Assembly: GCF_900114875.1 (NCBI RefSeq)
Contig: NZ_FPKW01000012.1
Coordinates: forward strand, 1 to 64,000
Reading direction: 5' to 3'
DNA length: 64,000 nucleotides
DNA from: Chryseobacterium limigenitum
GTDB lineage: Bacteria > Bacteroidota > Bacteroidia > Flavobacteriales > Weeksellaceae
Part shown: piece by piece, positions 1 to 9,538 of the stretch
How the letters are laid out: each line of letters opens with the position of its first letter
Numbering within the stretch: the stretch's first letter is position 1
Translations under genes and position numbers: made by a program
Notes under the pieces: generated by a model
What the model saw: only the letters and a program-made list of their open reading frames with translations
What the model was told of the DNA's origin: nothing
The model's database searches: none

Positions 1-236
1 TGTTGAAATTGGCACATTGGTTTAAAGAGGTGGAAGAATCAGGATTTAAAGCTTTCTCAGTGCTCAGAAAAACCATAATGAATCATTACAATGAGATTCT
101 CAATTATTTTGAAAGAAGAAGCACGAATGCTTCCGCCGAGTCTTTCAATGCTAAAATAAAAAACTTCAGAGTACAATTAAGAGGCGTGCGGGATAAAGCA
201 TTTTTCCTCTTCAGGTTGTCTAAACTTTTTGCCTAG
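1..236 (+). CDS. ISAon1/ISL3-type transposase, C-terminal fragment (cut by window start)
   Basis: An open frame enters from the left edge and stops at a TAG at 234-236, leaving about 78 residues. The piece NASAESFNAKIKNFRVQLRG followed by RDKAFFLFRLSKLFA is the C-terminal end typical of Bacteroidota ISAon1-type transposases (DDE_Tnp_ISL3 domain), including the glutamate of the ESFNxxIK segment that acts as the last catalytic acid in this fold. The N-terminal part and any partner reading frame lie outside the window, so intactness cannot be judged. The apparent TTG start at position 3 is only an artefact of the edge. Family recognition is from motif memory; the function (transposition) is known for the family. 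Confidence 0.85.
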   Translation, partial: LKLAHWFKEVEESGFKAFSVLRKTIMNHYNEILNYFERRSTNASAESFNAKIKNFRVQLRGVRDKAFFLFRLSKLFA

Positions 237-260
237 TCCCCAAGTTTTAGGATTGATCCG
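237..260. repeat. Probable right terminal inverted repeat of the ISAon1-like element
   Basis: Directly after the transposase stop the sequence reads TCCCCAAGTTTTAGGATTG then ATCCG. Terminal repeats of such elements sit immediately behind the transposase stop. The frame of the next, unrelated transposase remnant becomes recognisable only after this point, so the element boundary is probably near 255-262. The left repeat is outside the window, so the match cannot be tested here. Confidence 0.45.
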
Positions 261-415
261 GAAACTATCATAAAATAAAGCGCAAAAATTTACAACTCTA
301 TCTCAATGAATTCGTTTATAAGCTAAATCGAAGATATTTTGGAGACAAGGTCTTCGATAGACTCGTGATAGCGGCTATTACAGGGGTGATTAAAAACGGA
401 TATACATATAAATAA
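251..415 (+). pseudogene. IS1595-type (ISXO2-like) transposase remnant, C-terminal end
   Basis: Translating from about 257 gives HKIKRKNLQLYLNEFVYKLN followed by RRYFGDKVFDRLVIAAI, ending at a TAA at 413-415. LNEFxYKxNRRYFG is a hallmark of the end of IS1595/ISXO2-like transposases. Only about 50 residues remain and there is no start, so it is a broken copy. It directly abuts the end of the ISAon1-like element, which suggests that this element inserted into an older IS1595 copy or that a deletion joined the two. Confidence 0.7.
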
Positions 416-801
416 TAATCTTATACTAAATACGATACTCTATGTAACGTTTAATTAGCCGAAACAATCCGGTTAATAATACAATATATCTATGTCTTTT
501 CTTGTTTAATTTCCTAATAATTCTATTTCAATAATCTAATTTTCATTCCTTGCTTCAGTTTTTAGTGATTAATGTGATTTCTTCTTAGCAAGCTAAAACG
601 TTTAACTATAAGAAAGTCAAAAAATCTTTCTTAAATGATATAAATTTTTACTTTAATTTTTTTACTATTCACTAAAATGTGATTATTTTTATTAATTTAA
701 ATTTATTATTTAATTAATAAATTGATTAAATGTAAAGATTATTAATTTTTGCTTCTTAAAATATCTTAAAATATTATTATGTTTATATCAAATCACAATT
801 T
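416..801. other. AT-rich intergenic region upstream of susC, no gene seen
   Basis: About 390 bases, very AT-rich, between the transposase remnant and the first SusC gene. No credible reading frame, tRNA or strong hairpin was found. No exact TAnnTTTG box was seen near 700-801; the closest is a TAATTTTTG with one extra base near 740-752. It presumably holds the promoter of the SusC/SusD pair. Confidence 0.5.
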
Positions 802-3711
802 ATGAAAAGAACTTTATTTAAGATTGGATTGCTTTCATCCACATTAGTATGTTTCAGTATATTGAATGCTCAGCAAAATGATTCTCTCAAAACAACTAAA
901 ATTGATGAAGTTGTTGTCACTGCTTATGGTGTGAAAAAAGAAAAAAAAGCTCTTGGGTATTCTTTTCAAGATGTAAAAGGTCAAACTTTAGTTGATGCTA
1001 AAGAAAACAATGTTACCAATGCTTTGGTAGGTAAGGTAGCGGGTCTTCAAATAATAAAGGGAGGTTTTGGGCCAGGTTCATCTTCAAGAATAAATCTAAG
1101 AGGCTTTAATTCGTTTAAGGGAGATAATCAGCCACTTATTGTAGTTGATGGAGTTCCATTAAGTAATAATCTAGGATCGAAACCTAAACAAAATGATGGG
1201 AACTATAATAATGACTTTTGGAATCCTGATCTAGATATGGGGAATGGATTAAGTGATATTAATCCTGATGACATTGAGAGCGTTTCTGTTTTGAAAGGAG
1301 GAGCAGCTTCAGCATTATATGGTTCAAGAGGAGGAAATGGTGTTATTTTGATCACTACAAAGACTGGTAAAAAAAGAGGGGGAGTAGGAATTACCTATTC
1401 TACGAGCTTAGGTTTTGAAAATATTTTTATAAAACCAGATTTGCAACATAGTTTTGCTCAGGGAAGTAATGGTGTTGTGAATTCTTCATCTGATCCGAAT
1501 CCCACAACTAGTTCATGGGGACCTAGTTTTGAGAGTTCAGGTATGAAAGTTCATGATAATTTAAAAAGTTTCTTTAAAACGGGTACTAATTCACAGCACA
1601 CATTAAGTTTTCAGGAAAATTTGGGAGAAAATTCAAGTTTATATACTTCTGCGAATTATTTGTATAATAATAGTCAAATTCCGAATTCTAAATATGAAAG
1701 ATTCAATTTTATGGCTAAAATGAATTCTAATTTTGGAGCCAATAAAAGATGGACTACAGAAATGAAAGCTCAATATATTAGCGCAAAATCTAATAACAGA
1801 CCCTCTGGAGGAAGAGGTGATGGAAACTATTATCCTAATATCCTGTTAATGCCACAAAATATTGATATTAGAGATTACAGGGAGGGACAAATGCAAAATG
1901 ATGTTGCTTCCCGCTGGATAACCTCTAATGGTATAAACCCATATTGGTCTGCTTATAACAGTCTTAATTCTGATAAAAAAGATCGTTTTTTATTAAATGG
2001 TTATCTTAAATACCAATTTAATAATTGGTTGAGTGCAGACATAAGGTTAGGAACAGATTTCTATTCTTTAAACTCTGATGCTAAAGTTTGGACAGGATCT
2101 TCTCGCAATAATTCCTATGCAACAAGTCAGGAGAAGTTTTATGAAAACAACTACATCGCAAGTTTAAATGCTAAAAAGGATAATATCATAGGGAAATGGG
2201 GAGGCTCACTTTCTGTGTATGGTCAAATGATGGAAACAAGAACAAAAGCATTGTATTTTTCGACACAAAAGCTAATTGTACCGAATGTTTTCAGTACAGA
2301 TAATACGAGTGATCTCGCGGCGGCTGCTCTTAATGAAGTTGATTTTTGGAAGAAAATTAATTCTGTATTTGCAGCTGCTGAAATTAATTATGATGGTTAT
2401 TTTTTCATTAATGCAACGGCAAGAAATGATTGGTCATCAACTTTAAGTATTGAAAATAGATCATATTTTTACCCCTCAGTTAGTACTTCCTTAGTTTTAA
2501 CGGAAATGCTAAATAAATTTAACGGAACTACTTCTAAATTTATAACGTTTGCAAAACTTCGTGCTGCATATGCTATAACAGGGAATTCCTTAAATCCATA
2601 TGAATTGTATAACACTTATAGTCTTGGTGCAGATCCTAATGGCCATGCAATTCTTGGGAAAAAGAAGATTCTTTATGATTCTAATCTAATGGCTGAAAAG
2701 CTTAAGACATTTGAAGTTGGAGTAGATTTAAAATTCTTCAATCGGGTATCATTGGATGTAAGTTATTTTAACAATAATGCAACAGGTCAATTAATTGATT
2801 TACCGATGAATCCTCTTTCTGGTTATGAGTTCAAAAAAATAAGTTCTGGAGGATTACATAACAGTGGAATTGAGATTGTCTTGAATGCAGATATCTTTAA
2901 AAAAGAGAATTTTAGCTGGAATGCAAATGCCAATTTTTCTAAAATGAAAAGTGTAATTGATAAAATTGACGGTAGCGTTTTAAAATATGTATTAGGAGGT
3001 TTTGATAATGTTGGAATTTTTGCTGAAGTTGGAAAACCTTATGGGGCAATTTATGGAACAAAATTTTTAAGAGTAGAAGATGTAAACAATCCTTATTACG
3101 GAAAACTTATTGTAACAAACAATGGGCTGCCACAAGCGACCTCTGAAAATTATTATTTAGGTGACCAAACTCCTAAGGCTTTGTTTGGATTTACCAATAG
3201 TTTTGTATATAAAAATATTGGTCTTTCTTTTTTAATTGATGGAAGAATAGGAGGGAAGTTTTTTTCATCAACACAAGCTGCTCTACAAAATTCAGGTCTT
3301 GCCGCAGATACAGCTCCGGGAGGAAAAAGAGATAATTTTATTCTTGATGGTGTGGTACAGAATGGGAATGGCTATACAGCAAATTCAACTGAAATTACAC
3401 AACAAGATTATTGGGGAGCAGTAACTTCCGGAAATCTAGGAATTACAGAGCAAAATATCTATGATGCAACGAATATTCGTCTAAGAAATGTTCAATTAAC
3501 CTATAATTTTCCTAAAAGTATTTTCCAGAAACTGGCATTACAAAGTGCTAAAGTTGCCTTTACAGCAAATAATGTATGGATGATTTACAGCAAAGCAAAA
3601 GGGATAGATCCGGAATCGGTTTTTGCCATCAACTCAAATGCTGTAGGATTTGAAAACATGGCATTTCCTACCTCTAGATCATACTTATTTACCATTACAT
3701 TAGGATTTTAA
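802..3711 (+). CDS. SusC/RagA-family TonB-linked outer-membrane receptor
   Basis: 969 residues. A signal peptide (MKRTLFKIGLLSSTLVCFSI..NAQ) is followed almost at once by the TonB-box-like TKIDEVVVTAYG, then the plug domain (about residues 45-170; LVGKVAGLQI, INLRGFNSF, PLIVVDGVPL, SVLKGGAASALYGSRGGNGV) and a 22-strand-type barrel ending in a phenylalanine (ITLGF). Unlike many SusC proteins, and unlike the second one in this window, it lacks the N-terminal carboxypeptidase-like regulatory domain. By family it imports an oligomeric nutrient across the outer membrane with energy from TonB-ExbBD. It is followed after 21 bases by its SusD partner. No glycosidase, protease or regulator lies beside it, so the substrate cannot be guessed. 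Confidence 0.93.
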   Translation: MKRTLFKIGLLSSTLVCFSILNAQQNDSLKTTKIDEVVVTAYGVKKEKKALGYSFQDVKGQTLVDAKENNVTNALVGKVAGLQIIKGGFGPGSSSRINLRGFNSFKGDNQPLIVVDGVPLSNNLGSKPKQNDGNYNNDFWNPDLDMGNGLSDINPDDIESVSVLKGGAASALYGSRGGNGVILITTKTGKKRGGVGITYSTSLGFENIFIKPDLQHSFAQGSNGVVNSSSDPNPTTSSWGPSFESSGMKVHDNLKSFFKTGTNSQHTLSFQENLGENSSLYTSANYLYNNSQIPNSKYERFNFMAKMNSNFGANKRWTTEMKAQYISAKSNNRPSGGRGDGNYYPNILLMPQNIDIRDYREGQMQNDVASRWITSNGINPYWSAYNSLNSDKKDRFLLNGYLKYQFNNWLSADIRLGTDFYSLNSDAKVWTGSSRNNSYATSQEKFYENNYIASLNAKKDNIIGKWGGSLSVYGQMMETRTKALYFSTQKLIVPNVFSTDNTSDLAAAALNEVDFWKKINSVFAAAEINYDGYFFINATARNDWSSTLSIENRSYFYPSVSTSLVLTEMLNKFNGTTSKFITFAKLRAAYAITGNSLNPYELYNTYSLGADPNGHAILGKKKILYDSNLMAEKLKTFEVGVDLKFFNRVSLDVSYFNNNATGQLIDLPMNPLSGYEFKKISSGGLHNSGIEIVLNADIFKKENFSWNANANFSKMKSVIDKIDGSVLKYVLGGFDNVGIFAEVGKPYGAIYGTKFLRVEDVNNPYYGKLIVTNNGLPQATSENYYLGDQTPKALFGFTNSFVYKNIGLSFLIDGRIGGKFFSSTQAALQNSGLAADTAPGGKRDNFILDGVVQNGNGYTANSTEITQQDYWGAVTSGNLGITEQNIYDATNIRLRNVQLTYNFPKSIFQKLALQSAKVAFTANNVWMIYSKAKGIDPESVFAINSNAVGFENMAFPTSRSYLFTITLGF

Positions 3712-3732
3712 TACCAAACAACAATTGAAAAA

Positions 3733-5628
3733 ATGAAAAAATATATTTTATCCTTTTTTGCATTGACAGTACTTTCTGTTTCATGTAATGATTTTGACGA
3801 AATTAATGAAAATCCATTTTCGGTTGATACTAATAAAGCAGAGCCAGAATACCTTTTAAATAATTCAATTCTCGGAGCACAACAAGATCCCAATATTGCA
3901 GAACGTGTTTTTGTTTTGTATTGGAAAACCGCAGGAAGACAGCATCTCACAACAGGGATTGCCGGAGGTAGCTATGACGACTCATGGACTTCGGAATATT
4001 GGAAGTATATTTCTGAGTGGCTGAATAATGCCAACGCTGCAATTCAGTTGGCAAACGAAAAGAAAGCACTTGGACAAGGAAAACCCTATTATGATAATGT
4101 AATCCAGGTTTCCAGAATTTGGAGAGCCTATTTAATGAGTGAATTTTCTGATAATTTTGGACCGCAACCAATTCAGGCATTTCAGGGTACCAATCCTACT
4201 TTTAATTCTGAAAAAGAAGTCTATTATTATATTTTGGATGAATTAAAAGATGCGGTTGCAAAAATGGATGTGAATCAAGGGGCTCCTTCAAATTCTAATG
4301 CCTATGATATGGTTTATGGATTCAGCTGGAGCAAATGGGTGAAGTATGCCAATTCTATGAGAATGAGAATTGCAATGAGAATTGCCGAGGTAGATCCTGC
4401 AAAGGCAAAAACAGAATTCGAAGCGGCTGCAAATTCAAATATGTTTATTGCTACAAGTGCGGATAATTTTAAAGTTGCTGAAAAGCAGGGTTGGGATCCT
4501 TTGACAGGAGTTATGTCCCGTGAATGGAATTCCCAAATTTTATCTGGAACTCTTAACAATATGTATATTGGTATGGGTGGAGTAAATTCTACGGATCAAC
4601 TACCTTCGTCGCAGGCTTCTGCTGTAAAAGCAGCTAATTATCTGGGGATAAAATACGATCAGCAATTTACAACGATGACAAACGATCCAAGTGCTGGATA
4701 TTGGTTGGATGGCTTACCCAATAAAATTGATCCAAGAGCCTATAAAACTTTTTATATTCCTGGTGATCTTACAAGTCCGGTTTATTCTCTTTATCCGACA
4801 TACACCAATCAGGCAACAACTAATCACGGTGATCTGACATTTGCTGATAATTCTAAAATAACAGTGAATACAGTAAATACCTGGAATGCTTATACTATTG
4901 GGAACTGGGGCGTGAAAGGGCAAAGAAATGGGCTAAGAAATGTTGTAGGCTGTATGCCTGCTTTAGGAAAACAATATCGTGAAAGCACGAATTCCCGAAT
5001 ATTCTTTGCAAGCTGGGAAAGTTATTTTCTTATTGCTGAAGCGGCTTTAAAAGGGTGGTCTGTTCCAATGAACGATGAAGCAGCTTATAACAAAGGTATC
5101 CAAGATAGCTTTACTTATAATGGAGTTTCTCAGTTTTACAGTCAATATATTACATCTACAGATTATAATAGGGATGGAACTTCAGCTTCATATTCTCATA
5201 CTATAGAGCCGGGTACAACACATATGATGCAGTATAAAGATCCTACAACAAATAATTTGGTTTCTGTAGCAATAAATTATCCGGTAAATACAATTTATAA
5301 AAACGGAGCATTTAAAAACGATAAATTAACGAAAATTATAACCCAAAAATATCTTGCTAATGTACCATGGCTTCCTCTGGAATCTTGGAATGATCATAGA
5401 AGATTAGGATTACCTTTCTTCGAAAATCCTGCGGTAGAAACTCCTTTGGTAAATTTACCAAATCTTAATTCTGGAAACTATATGATAAATTCAATTAAGA
5501 ATTTCCCGCAAAGACTAAGATATCCAAGTACCTTCAGAAATACCGATCAGACGGGTTACGATAAAGCCGTTCAGCTTCTAGGTGGAGAAGATGCTGTTCT
5601 TACTCCCTTGTGGTGGGCAAAACATTAA
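3733..5628 (+). CDS. SusD/RagB-family nutrient-binding lipoprotein (SusD-like_2 type)
   Basis: 631 residues with a lipoprotein signal (ALTVLSVSC, Cys18) followed by NDFDEINENPFSVD, typical of the SusD-like_2 subfamily (conserved N-P near the mature start). The rest is the all-alpha TPR-like fold; SYFLIAEAALKGW and LPLESWNDHRRLGLPFF are the usual C-terminal helices. It sits 21 bases behind the susC gene and surely forms the lid that hands substrate to that receptor. It ends just before a strong bidirectional terminator. At 631 residues it is clearly longer than the second SusD (491) in this window. Confidence 0.92.
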   Translation: MKKYILSFFALTVLSVSCNDFDEINENPFSVDTNKAEPEYLLNNSILGAQQDPNIAERVFVLYWKTAGRQHLTTGIAGGSYDDSWTSEYWKYISEWLNNANAAIQLANEKKALGQGKPYYDNVIQVSRIWRAYLMSEFSDNFGPQPIQAFQGTNPTFNSEKEVYYYILDELKDAVAKMDVNQGAPSNSNAYDMVYGFSWSKWVKYANSMRMRIAMRIAEVDPAKAKTEFEAAANSNMFIATSADNFKVAEKQGWDPLTGVMSREWNSQILSGTLNNMYIGMGGVNSTDQLPSSQASAVKAANYLGIKYDQQFTTMTNDPSAGYWLDGLPNKIDPRAYKTFYIPGDLTSPVYSLYPTYTNQATTNHGDLTFADNSKITVNTVNTWNAYTIGNWGVKGQRNGLRNVVGCMPALGKQYRESTNSRIFFASWESYFLIAEAALKGWSVPMNDEAAYNKGIQDSFTYNGVSQFYSQYITSTDYNRDGTSASYSHTIEPGTTHMMQYKDPTTNNLVSVAINYPVNTIYKNGAFKNDKLTKIITQKYLANVPWLPLESWNDHRRLGLPFFENPAVETPLVNLPNLNSGNYMINSIKNFPQRLRYPSTFRNTDQTGYDKAVQLLGGEDAVLTPLWWAKH

Positions 5629-5654
5629 GAAAACCTACTAGTTTATTTTTTTAT

Positions 5655-5695
5655 ACATCCCTTTTCGATTTTTTTCGAAGGGGGATGTTTTATTT
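5655..5695. terminator. Bidirectional rho-independent terminator
   Basis: Left arm 5655-5668 (ACATCCCTTTTCGA) pairs with right arm 5675-5688 (TCGAAGGGGGATGT): 14 base pairs including two G-U, flanked by T-rich and A-rich tracts. It separates the converging susD gene and the pilus-like operon, and can serve both strands. Confidence 0.85.
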
Positions 5696-5706
5696 TAAAC
5701 ATAATA

Positions 5707-6231
5707 TTAAAGAGCACTGATTGTAAAAACAACCCTGCTGTTATACGTAGTTGCAGGAATGGTAACAGATACACCGCTCAATTGCAGCTGTATTGGTATA
5801 TTGCTGTATGATCCAAGTGCTAAAACTGCAGCAATTCTGAACAATTCAACATCGGTGAGTGTAAGGGTTTGATAATTTGTACCCCCGGTAATAGTGCATA
5901 GAACACAAACTGTTGTTCCGTTTCCTGTTCTTCTGGCAGATAATACCAATGAATTATGCCATGTAGGATTAGCTTGATAATGTACAGAAACTTTTGCACT
6001 ACCTAAAAGTAAAGGAACACTTGCAGCTAACAGCACTTGATTGGCTGCACTTTGATAGGTTCCGCTATAATTAGTTCCAGCTTCAGTAATTGTTGTAATA
6101 GGAACAGCCCAACTTGTACCGGTGACTGTTAAAGTCTGAGCTTTATGACACTGGCTGAATAACAAAAGAATAACAATATATAAATATTTTGTCAGAGGAG
6201 ATTTTTCGAAAAAAGGACTGTTAGACTTCAT
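5707..6231 (-). CDS. Exported beta-rich protein, last gene of the pilus-like operon
   Basis: 174 residues, family not recognised. The N-terminus has a short polar stretch and a hydrophobic signal segment (YLYIVILLLF) with probable cleavage after KAQ; the Cys in SQCHKAQ does not fit a lipobox. The mature part is rich in Thr, Val and Ser in alternating pattern, holds a CxxC (VCVLC), and ends in VTIPATTYNSRVVFTIS, an edge-strand-like end resembling the ends of the two subunit-like proteins of the same operon (VITYTITE, VTYTISDN). It starts 11 bases after the stop of the preceding gene, so it is co-transcribed. By position it may be a minor or tip subunit; this is inference only. Confidence 0.75.
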   Translation of the reverse strand: MKSNSPFFEKSPLTKYLYIVILLLFSQCHKAQTLTVTGTSWAVPITTITEAGTNYSGTYQSAANQVLLAASVPLLLGSAKVSVHYQANPTWHNSLVLSARRTGNGTTVCVLCTITGGTNYQTLTLTDVELFRIAAVLALGSYSNIPIQLQLSGVSVTIPATTYNSRVVFTISAL

Positions 6232-6242
6232 TATAATTAATT

Positions 6243-6779
6243 TTACTCAGTGATGGTATAGGTGATGACGACTGGGGTATTGGTACGAGCTAATAAGTTG
6301 GCATATGTATTAGGAACAACACTGATGGTGAGTTGATGACCATTATTTGCTCCGTTTCCTGTAAATGCTCCGCCAATTCCACTGATGATGGTGACTGGCG
6401 TTGTAGTAAGGGTCACTTGCCCGGAAGAAGTTCCCATAGTACCGCCACCGACTCCTGAAGCAGTTCCTGCCTGTAATCTTATACTGACACCCGGAATAAC
6501 TTGATTGACAGATGCCGTAACTCTTCTTGTAAGGCCTGCGGGAGCAATTGCAGAAGTATAATTGATCCATTTCGAGGTATTAACAGACGGATTTACTATC
6601 GTTAATCCTGCTTCTGTGGGAGCTGCAAAATTTAATGTAAAATTTCCTGTTGGTTCTATATCCAATAAAGTAACGACAGGTAATGCTACAGAAACAGCGC
6701 TATTTCCGGTAGTTTGTGAAAATAGTACACAGGATATAGTTAAACAATAGATTATTAATATGTTGATGAAGAATCTCAT
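6243..6779 (-). CDS. Exported subunit-like protein, paralogue of the first gene of the operon
   Basis: 178 residues: signal peptide (cleavage near LFSQ), then a mature start AVSVALPVVTLLDIEP with alternating hydrophobic residues. It aligns with the first gene of the operon (10430-11008) over the whole length: APTEAGL, the IPGV/IPGI segment, GxLGTxS/GTMGTSS, IVSGIG/IISGIG and TGNGANNGH are shared. The start codon overlaps the stop of the usher-like gene as ATGA, giving strong translational coupling. The pattern is that of a small secreted beta-sandwich subunit, perhaps DUF4402-like. The role as a minor pilin is inferred from gene order. Confidence 0.8.
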   Translation of the reverse strand: MRFFINILIIYCLTISCVLFSQTTGNSAVSVALPVVTLLDIEPTGNFTLNFAAPTEAGLTIVNPSVNTSKWINYTSAIAPAGLTRRVTASVNQVIPGVSIRLQAGTASGVGGGTMGTSSGQVTLTTTPVTIISGIGGAFTGNGANNGHQLTISVVPNTYANLLARTNTPVVITYTITE

Positions 6780-9538
6780 TTTTTCTTTTTTATTTCATTG
6801 TAACCAACTTTTATAGATTCTTGTTGATATTTTACTTCTGTTTGCTGTTTTACTATATTAATGACAAGATCTTTTGTTTCCGAAGGATTTAAGGTAAAAC
6901 TAAAAGTATCCATTGGGATTTTGTAGCGCTTATCTAAACCATTTCTGTATATTTTTACATTCCAAGTGCCGGGACGCAGATAAGTAAAATCAAAATTTTC
7001 TCCTAGAAAGCCTACTTTTCGATAAATCTGCTCACCATTAGAAGCTTCAATAATAATACTCTCTTTTTTCTTTTTTTCTTTATTAAATTGAAATTGAGTA
7101 AAACTTAACTGATTTTTTTCCTCAGATTCATTAAACTGAATACGACCTTGAATATTTGCCGCTGTCGTTAAATTAAAATTAAAAATATTCTCTTTATTGG
7201 TTAATAAGACTTGAGTGGGTAAGGTTATATCAGCAATATCATTAACTTCTGTTGTTGAACGATCGATTTCTAGTAGATAATCTCCAGGAGTTACATTTTT
7301 AAAAATATAGTTTCCATTTTTGTCCGTTACAGAAAGATGGCTGCCCATCATAAGTCTTATCCCGTCAATTTTTTTTGTTCCAAGGTTACCAATGTTCCCT
7401 GATAAAGTAGTGTATTCTGCAATTTTTTGTACAGGAGCATCAAAACGCCACGTATAACGCAGTGAAAATATAAAGTCTTTATTTCCTATTTGTCCACGTT
7501 GTAAAGCATATCTACCGGAAACATCAAACTCATGACCTTTAAAGAGCTTCTGATGAAAAATGATTTCAAACAAATTTCGATCATTATAATATTCTTCTGG
7601 AAGGTAATTGTTTTGATAGAAAATACTTAAAGAGGTATCGTCTGAAAATCTGCTTAGAATTCGGGCTCCATAATATATTTGTTTTTCATTTTGCATTTGA
7701 TATCGGGATGTTATGGCATAACTTCCAAATACATTAAAAGAGGTTTTAAATTTTTCAAAAGCTAAATTGAGGGTGTAAAAACTTGATTTTCCTGTAAATT
7801 CCGACAAATAATTATCCGTTTTACCGAATTGAGATTGCGCATTGATCTGGAAAATACCAATCTGCTGATCGACACTTACTCTGACAAATCTTTCATAATA
7901 ATCAAATTGTCTGGGCTCCAAACGATCCTGGTATTTCTGATATCCATTATAAATCATCAAAGATCCTTTTTTTGAATATTTATAATTGATTCCATACTGA
8001 AGATAATTTCTATACGGAGCTGCTAAAAATAAAGTATCTCTTTTAAAATTTTTTGCATCCTGTATATAATTGGCGAATAGATTGAGCCTTTTTGAAATTT
8101 TATATTGAAGATTTCCATTAATGGTACTGGTATTTGTAAAGTAACCAGCAAATTGCGGACTTGACCTCATATACATTATATTTCCGTTGAATTTTTCAAA
8201 ACTTCCCAAAACCTGCATCATGTAAGCACTTCCTTCCGTTCGGTCAGTTTTACTGTAAGCCAATTCACCAGAAACGTCAATGTTTTTATTAAGTTTAAAT
8301 TTTCCTGTTGCGTAGGGAAGATGAGCATTAGAATCTAACTTCAATCCATTAAGATTAAACCCTACATCCTCAGTTCTTGGTATTTTATATAAATAACCTG
8401 CTGTAATCTCGGATTCTTTATTAAGTTTAAAGGTTGAATAGACATTAAATTCATCTTTTACATCCCGGAAAAATCTCGGATGATTATAAAAACTTCCTAT
8501 ACTGAATTTTTTGAAGTTATACCGAAATTCAGCACCTCGTCCGTACCTTGCAAATTCGGTAAGATAGGAGGAAGTATACGTTTTATCACCTAAATGAACG
8601 AAAAAATTATCTCTTTTATAATTGATAAAATACTCTTCATATTGAGTAAAAGAATTAAATTCTACAGGATTTTTTGTTACCGCATGAAATTCAATTTGTC
8701 CTTTATTATCTTTATCAAGGCTTCCTTTACCATAAATTTCTCCTTGAAAACCGTCATGATAAACTCCTCTGTTTTCCATTCCAATGAAAGATAAAGATGC
8801 TGAAATCGGTAAGCGATGGTAAATATCGTCGTCAGTAGGTTTAATAGAAATAATTTTGGTAGTCGTATAAACTGTTTGAATTTCTTGTGGGTTATCAACA
8901 GAAGAAACTGAAAGATTTAAATTGAAATATTCATTTTTTCCTAAATCGGAACTTGTACTTTTGCTGACGGTAACTATTTTTGTCTCTCCGGGTTGTAGAA
9001 GTAGATGAGAACCATTATCAACAATCGCATTTTTACTTTCGAGTAAAAGATTTTCGGTGATATTTCCACTGTTTTTTAATAGAAAAGAAGAATTGATGGT
9101 TTCTCCGGCTTTTACAAATTCAGGAGAGTTGATCGCTGTGACGGATAGCTTTTTGTTTCCCGAAACTGTTACTTGTAAAGATTTAATGACAGGATCGCCA
9201 TTATTTTTCTCTTTTCCATATAATGTTACCGTATAATTTCCTTGTGGGCATTCTGCAGCAACTCTTAAAGGAACAATATAAACAGAACTTTGACCTGCCA
9301 AAACCGGGTATTCACTTTTCTTAATAATAGGGACAATATACTGACCGGAAGTTTCTACACGGAAATCATAGACCTTATTTCCTGAAGTTATATTTTCTAT
9401 GGTAAAGGAAACAGAAGTAGCCGTTCCCGGCAGTAGACTATCTTTTTTGCTGACAAATTCTTTAGGTTGTTGCTGAGAAAAAATATGTACTGGGAATAAT
9501 AATAGAATGATAAAATAAAGTGTCCGGTTTTTAATCAT
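6776..9538 (-). CDS. Large outer-membrane beta-barrel protein, usher-like
   Basis: 920 residues. Signal peptide (IILLLFPVHIFSQ), then two periplasmic Ig-like beta-sandwich segments (about 25-130 with SVSFTIENI; 131-240 with GETINSSFLLKNSGNI), a long barrel-like region (about 245-725) of alternating aromatic strands, then a carboxypeptidase-like/Ig domain (GIRLMMGSHLSVTDKNGNYI, about 735-795) and a last beta domain ending in a lysine-rich tail. The order periplasmic domain-barrel-two C-terminal beta domains is that of a fimbrial usher, but I do not recognise a PapC-type sequence signature. The start overlaps the chaperone-like gene by 8 bases and the stop overlaps the next gene by 4. An alternative is a general outer-membrane assembly barrel. 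Confidence 0.8.
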   Translation of the reverse strand: MIKNRTLYFIILLLFPVHIFSQQQPKEFVSKKDSLLPGTATSVSFTIENITSGNKVYDFRVETSGQYIVPIIKKSEYPVLAGQSSVYIVPLRVAAECPQGNYTVTLYGKEKNNGDPVIKSLQVTVSGNKKLSVTAINSPEFVKAGETINSSFLLKNSGNITENLLLESKNAIVDNGSHLLLQPGETKIVTVSKSTSSDLGKNEYFNLNLSVSSVDNPQEIQTVYTTTKIISIKPTDDDIYHRLPISASLSFIGMENRGVYHDGFQGEIYGKGSLDKDNKGQIEFHAVTKNPVEFNSFTQYEEYFINYKRDNFFVHLGDKTYTSSYLTEFARYGRGAEFRYNFKKFSIGSFYNHPRFFRDVKDEFNVYSTFKLNKESEITAGYLYKIPRTEDVGFNLNGLKLDSNAHLPYATGKFKLNKNIDVSGELAYSKTDRTEGSAYMMQVLGSFEKFNGNIMYMRSSPQFAGYFTNTSTINGNLQYKISKRLNLFANYIQDAKNFKRDTLFLAAPYRNYLQYGINYKYSKKGSLMIYNGYQKYQDRLEPRQFDYYERFVRVSVDQQIGIFQINAQSQFGKTDNYLSEFTGKSSFYTLNLAFEKFKTSFNVFGSYAITSRYQMQNEKQIYYGARILSRFSDDTSLSIFYQNNYLPEEYYNDRNLFEIIFHQKLFKGHEFDVSGRYALQRGQIGNKDFIFSLRYTWRFDAPVQKIAEYTTLSGNIGNLGTKKIDGIRLMMGSHLSVTDKNGNYIFKNVTPGDYLLEIDRSTTEVNDIADITLPTQVLLTNKENIFNFNLTTAANIQGRIQFNESEEKNQLSFTQFQFNKEKKKKESIIIEASNGEQIYRKVGFLGENFDFTYLRPGTWNVKIYRNGLDKRYKIPMDTFSFTLNPSETKDLVINIVKQQTEVKYQQESIKVGYNEIKKKK

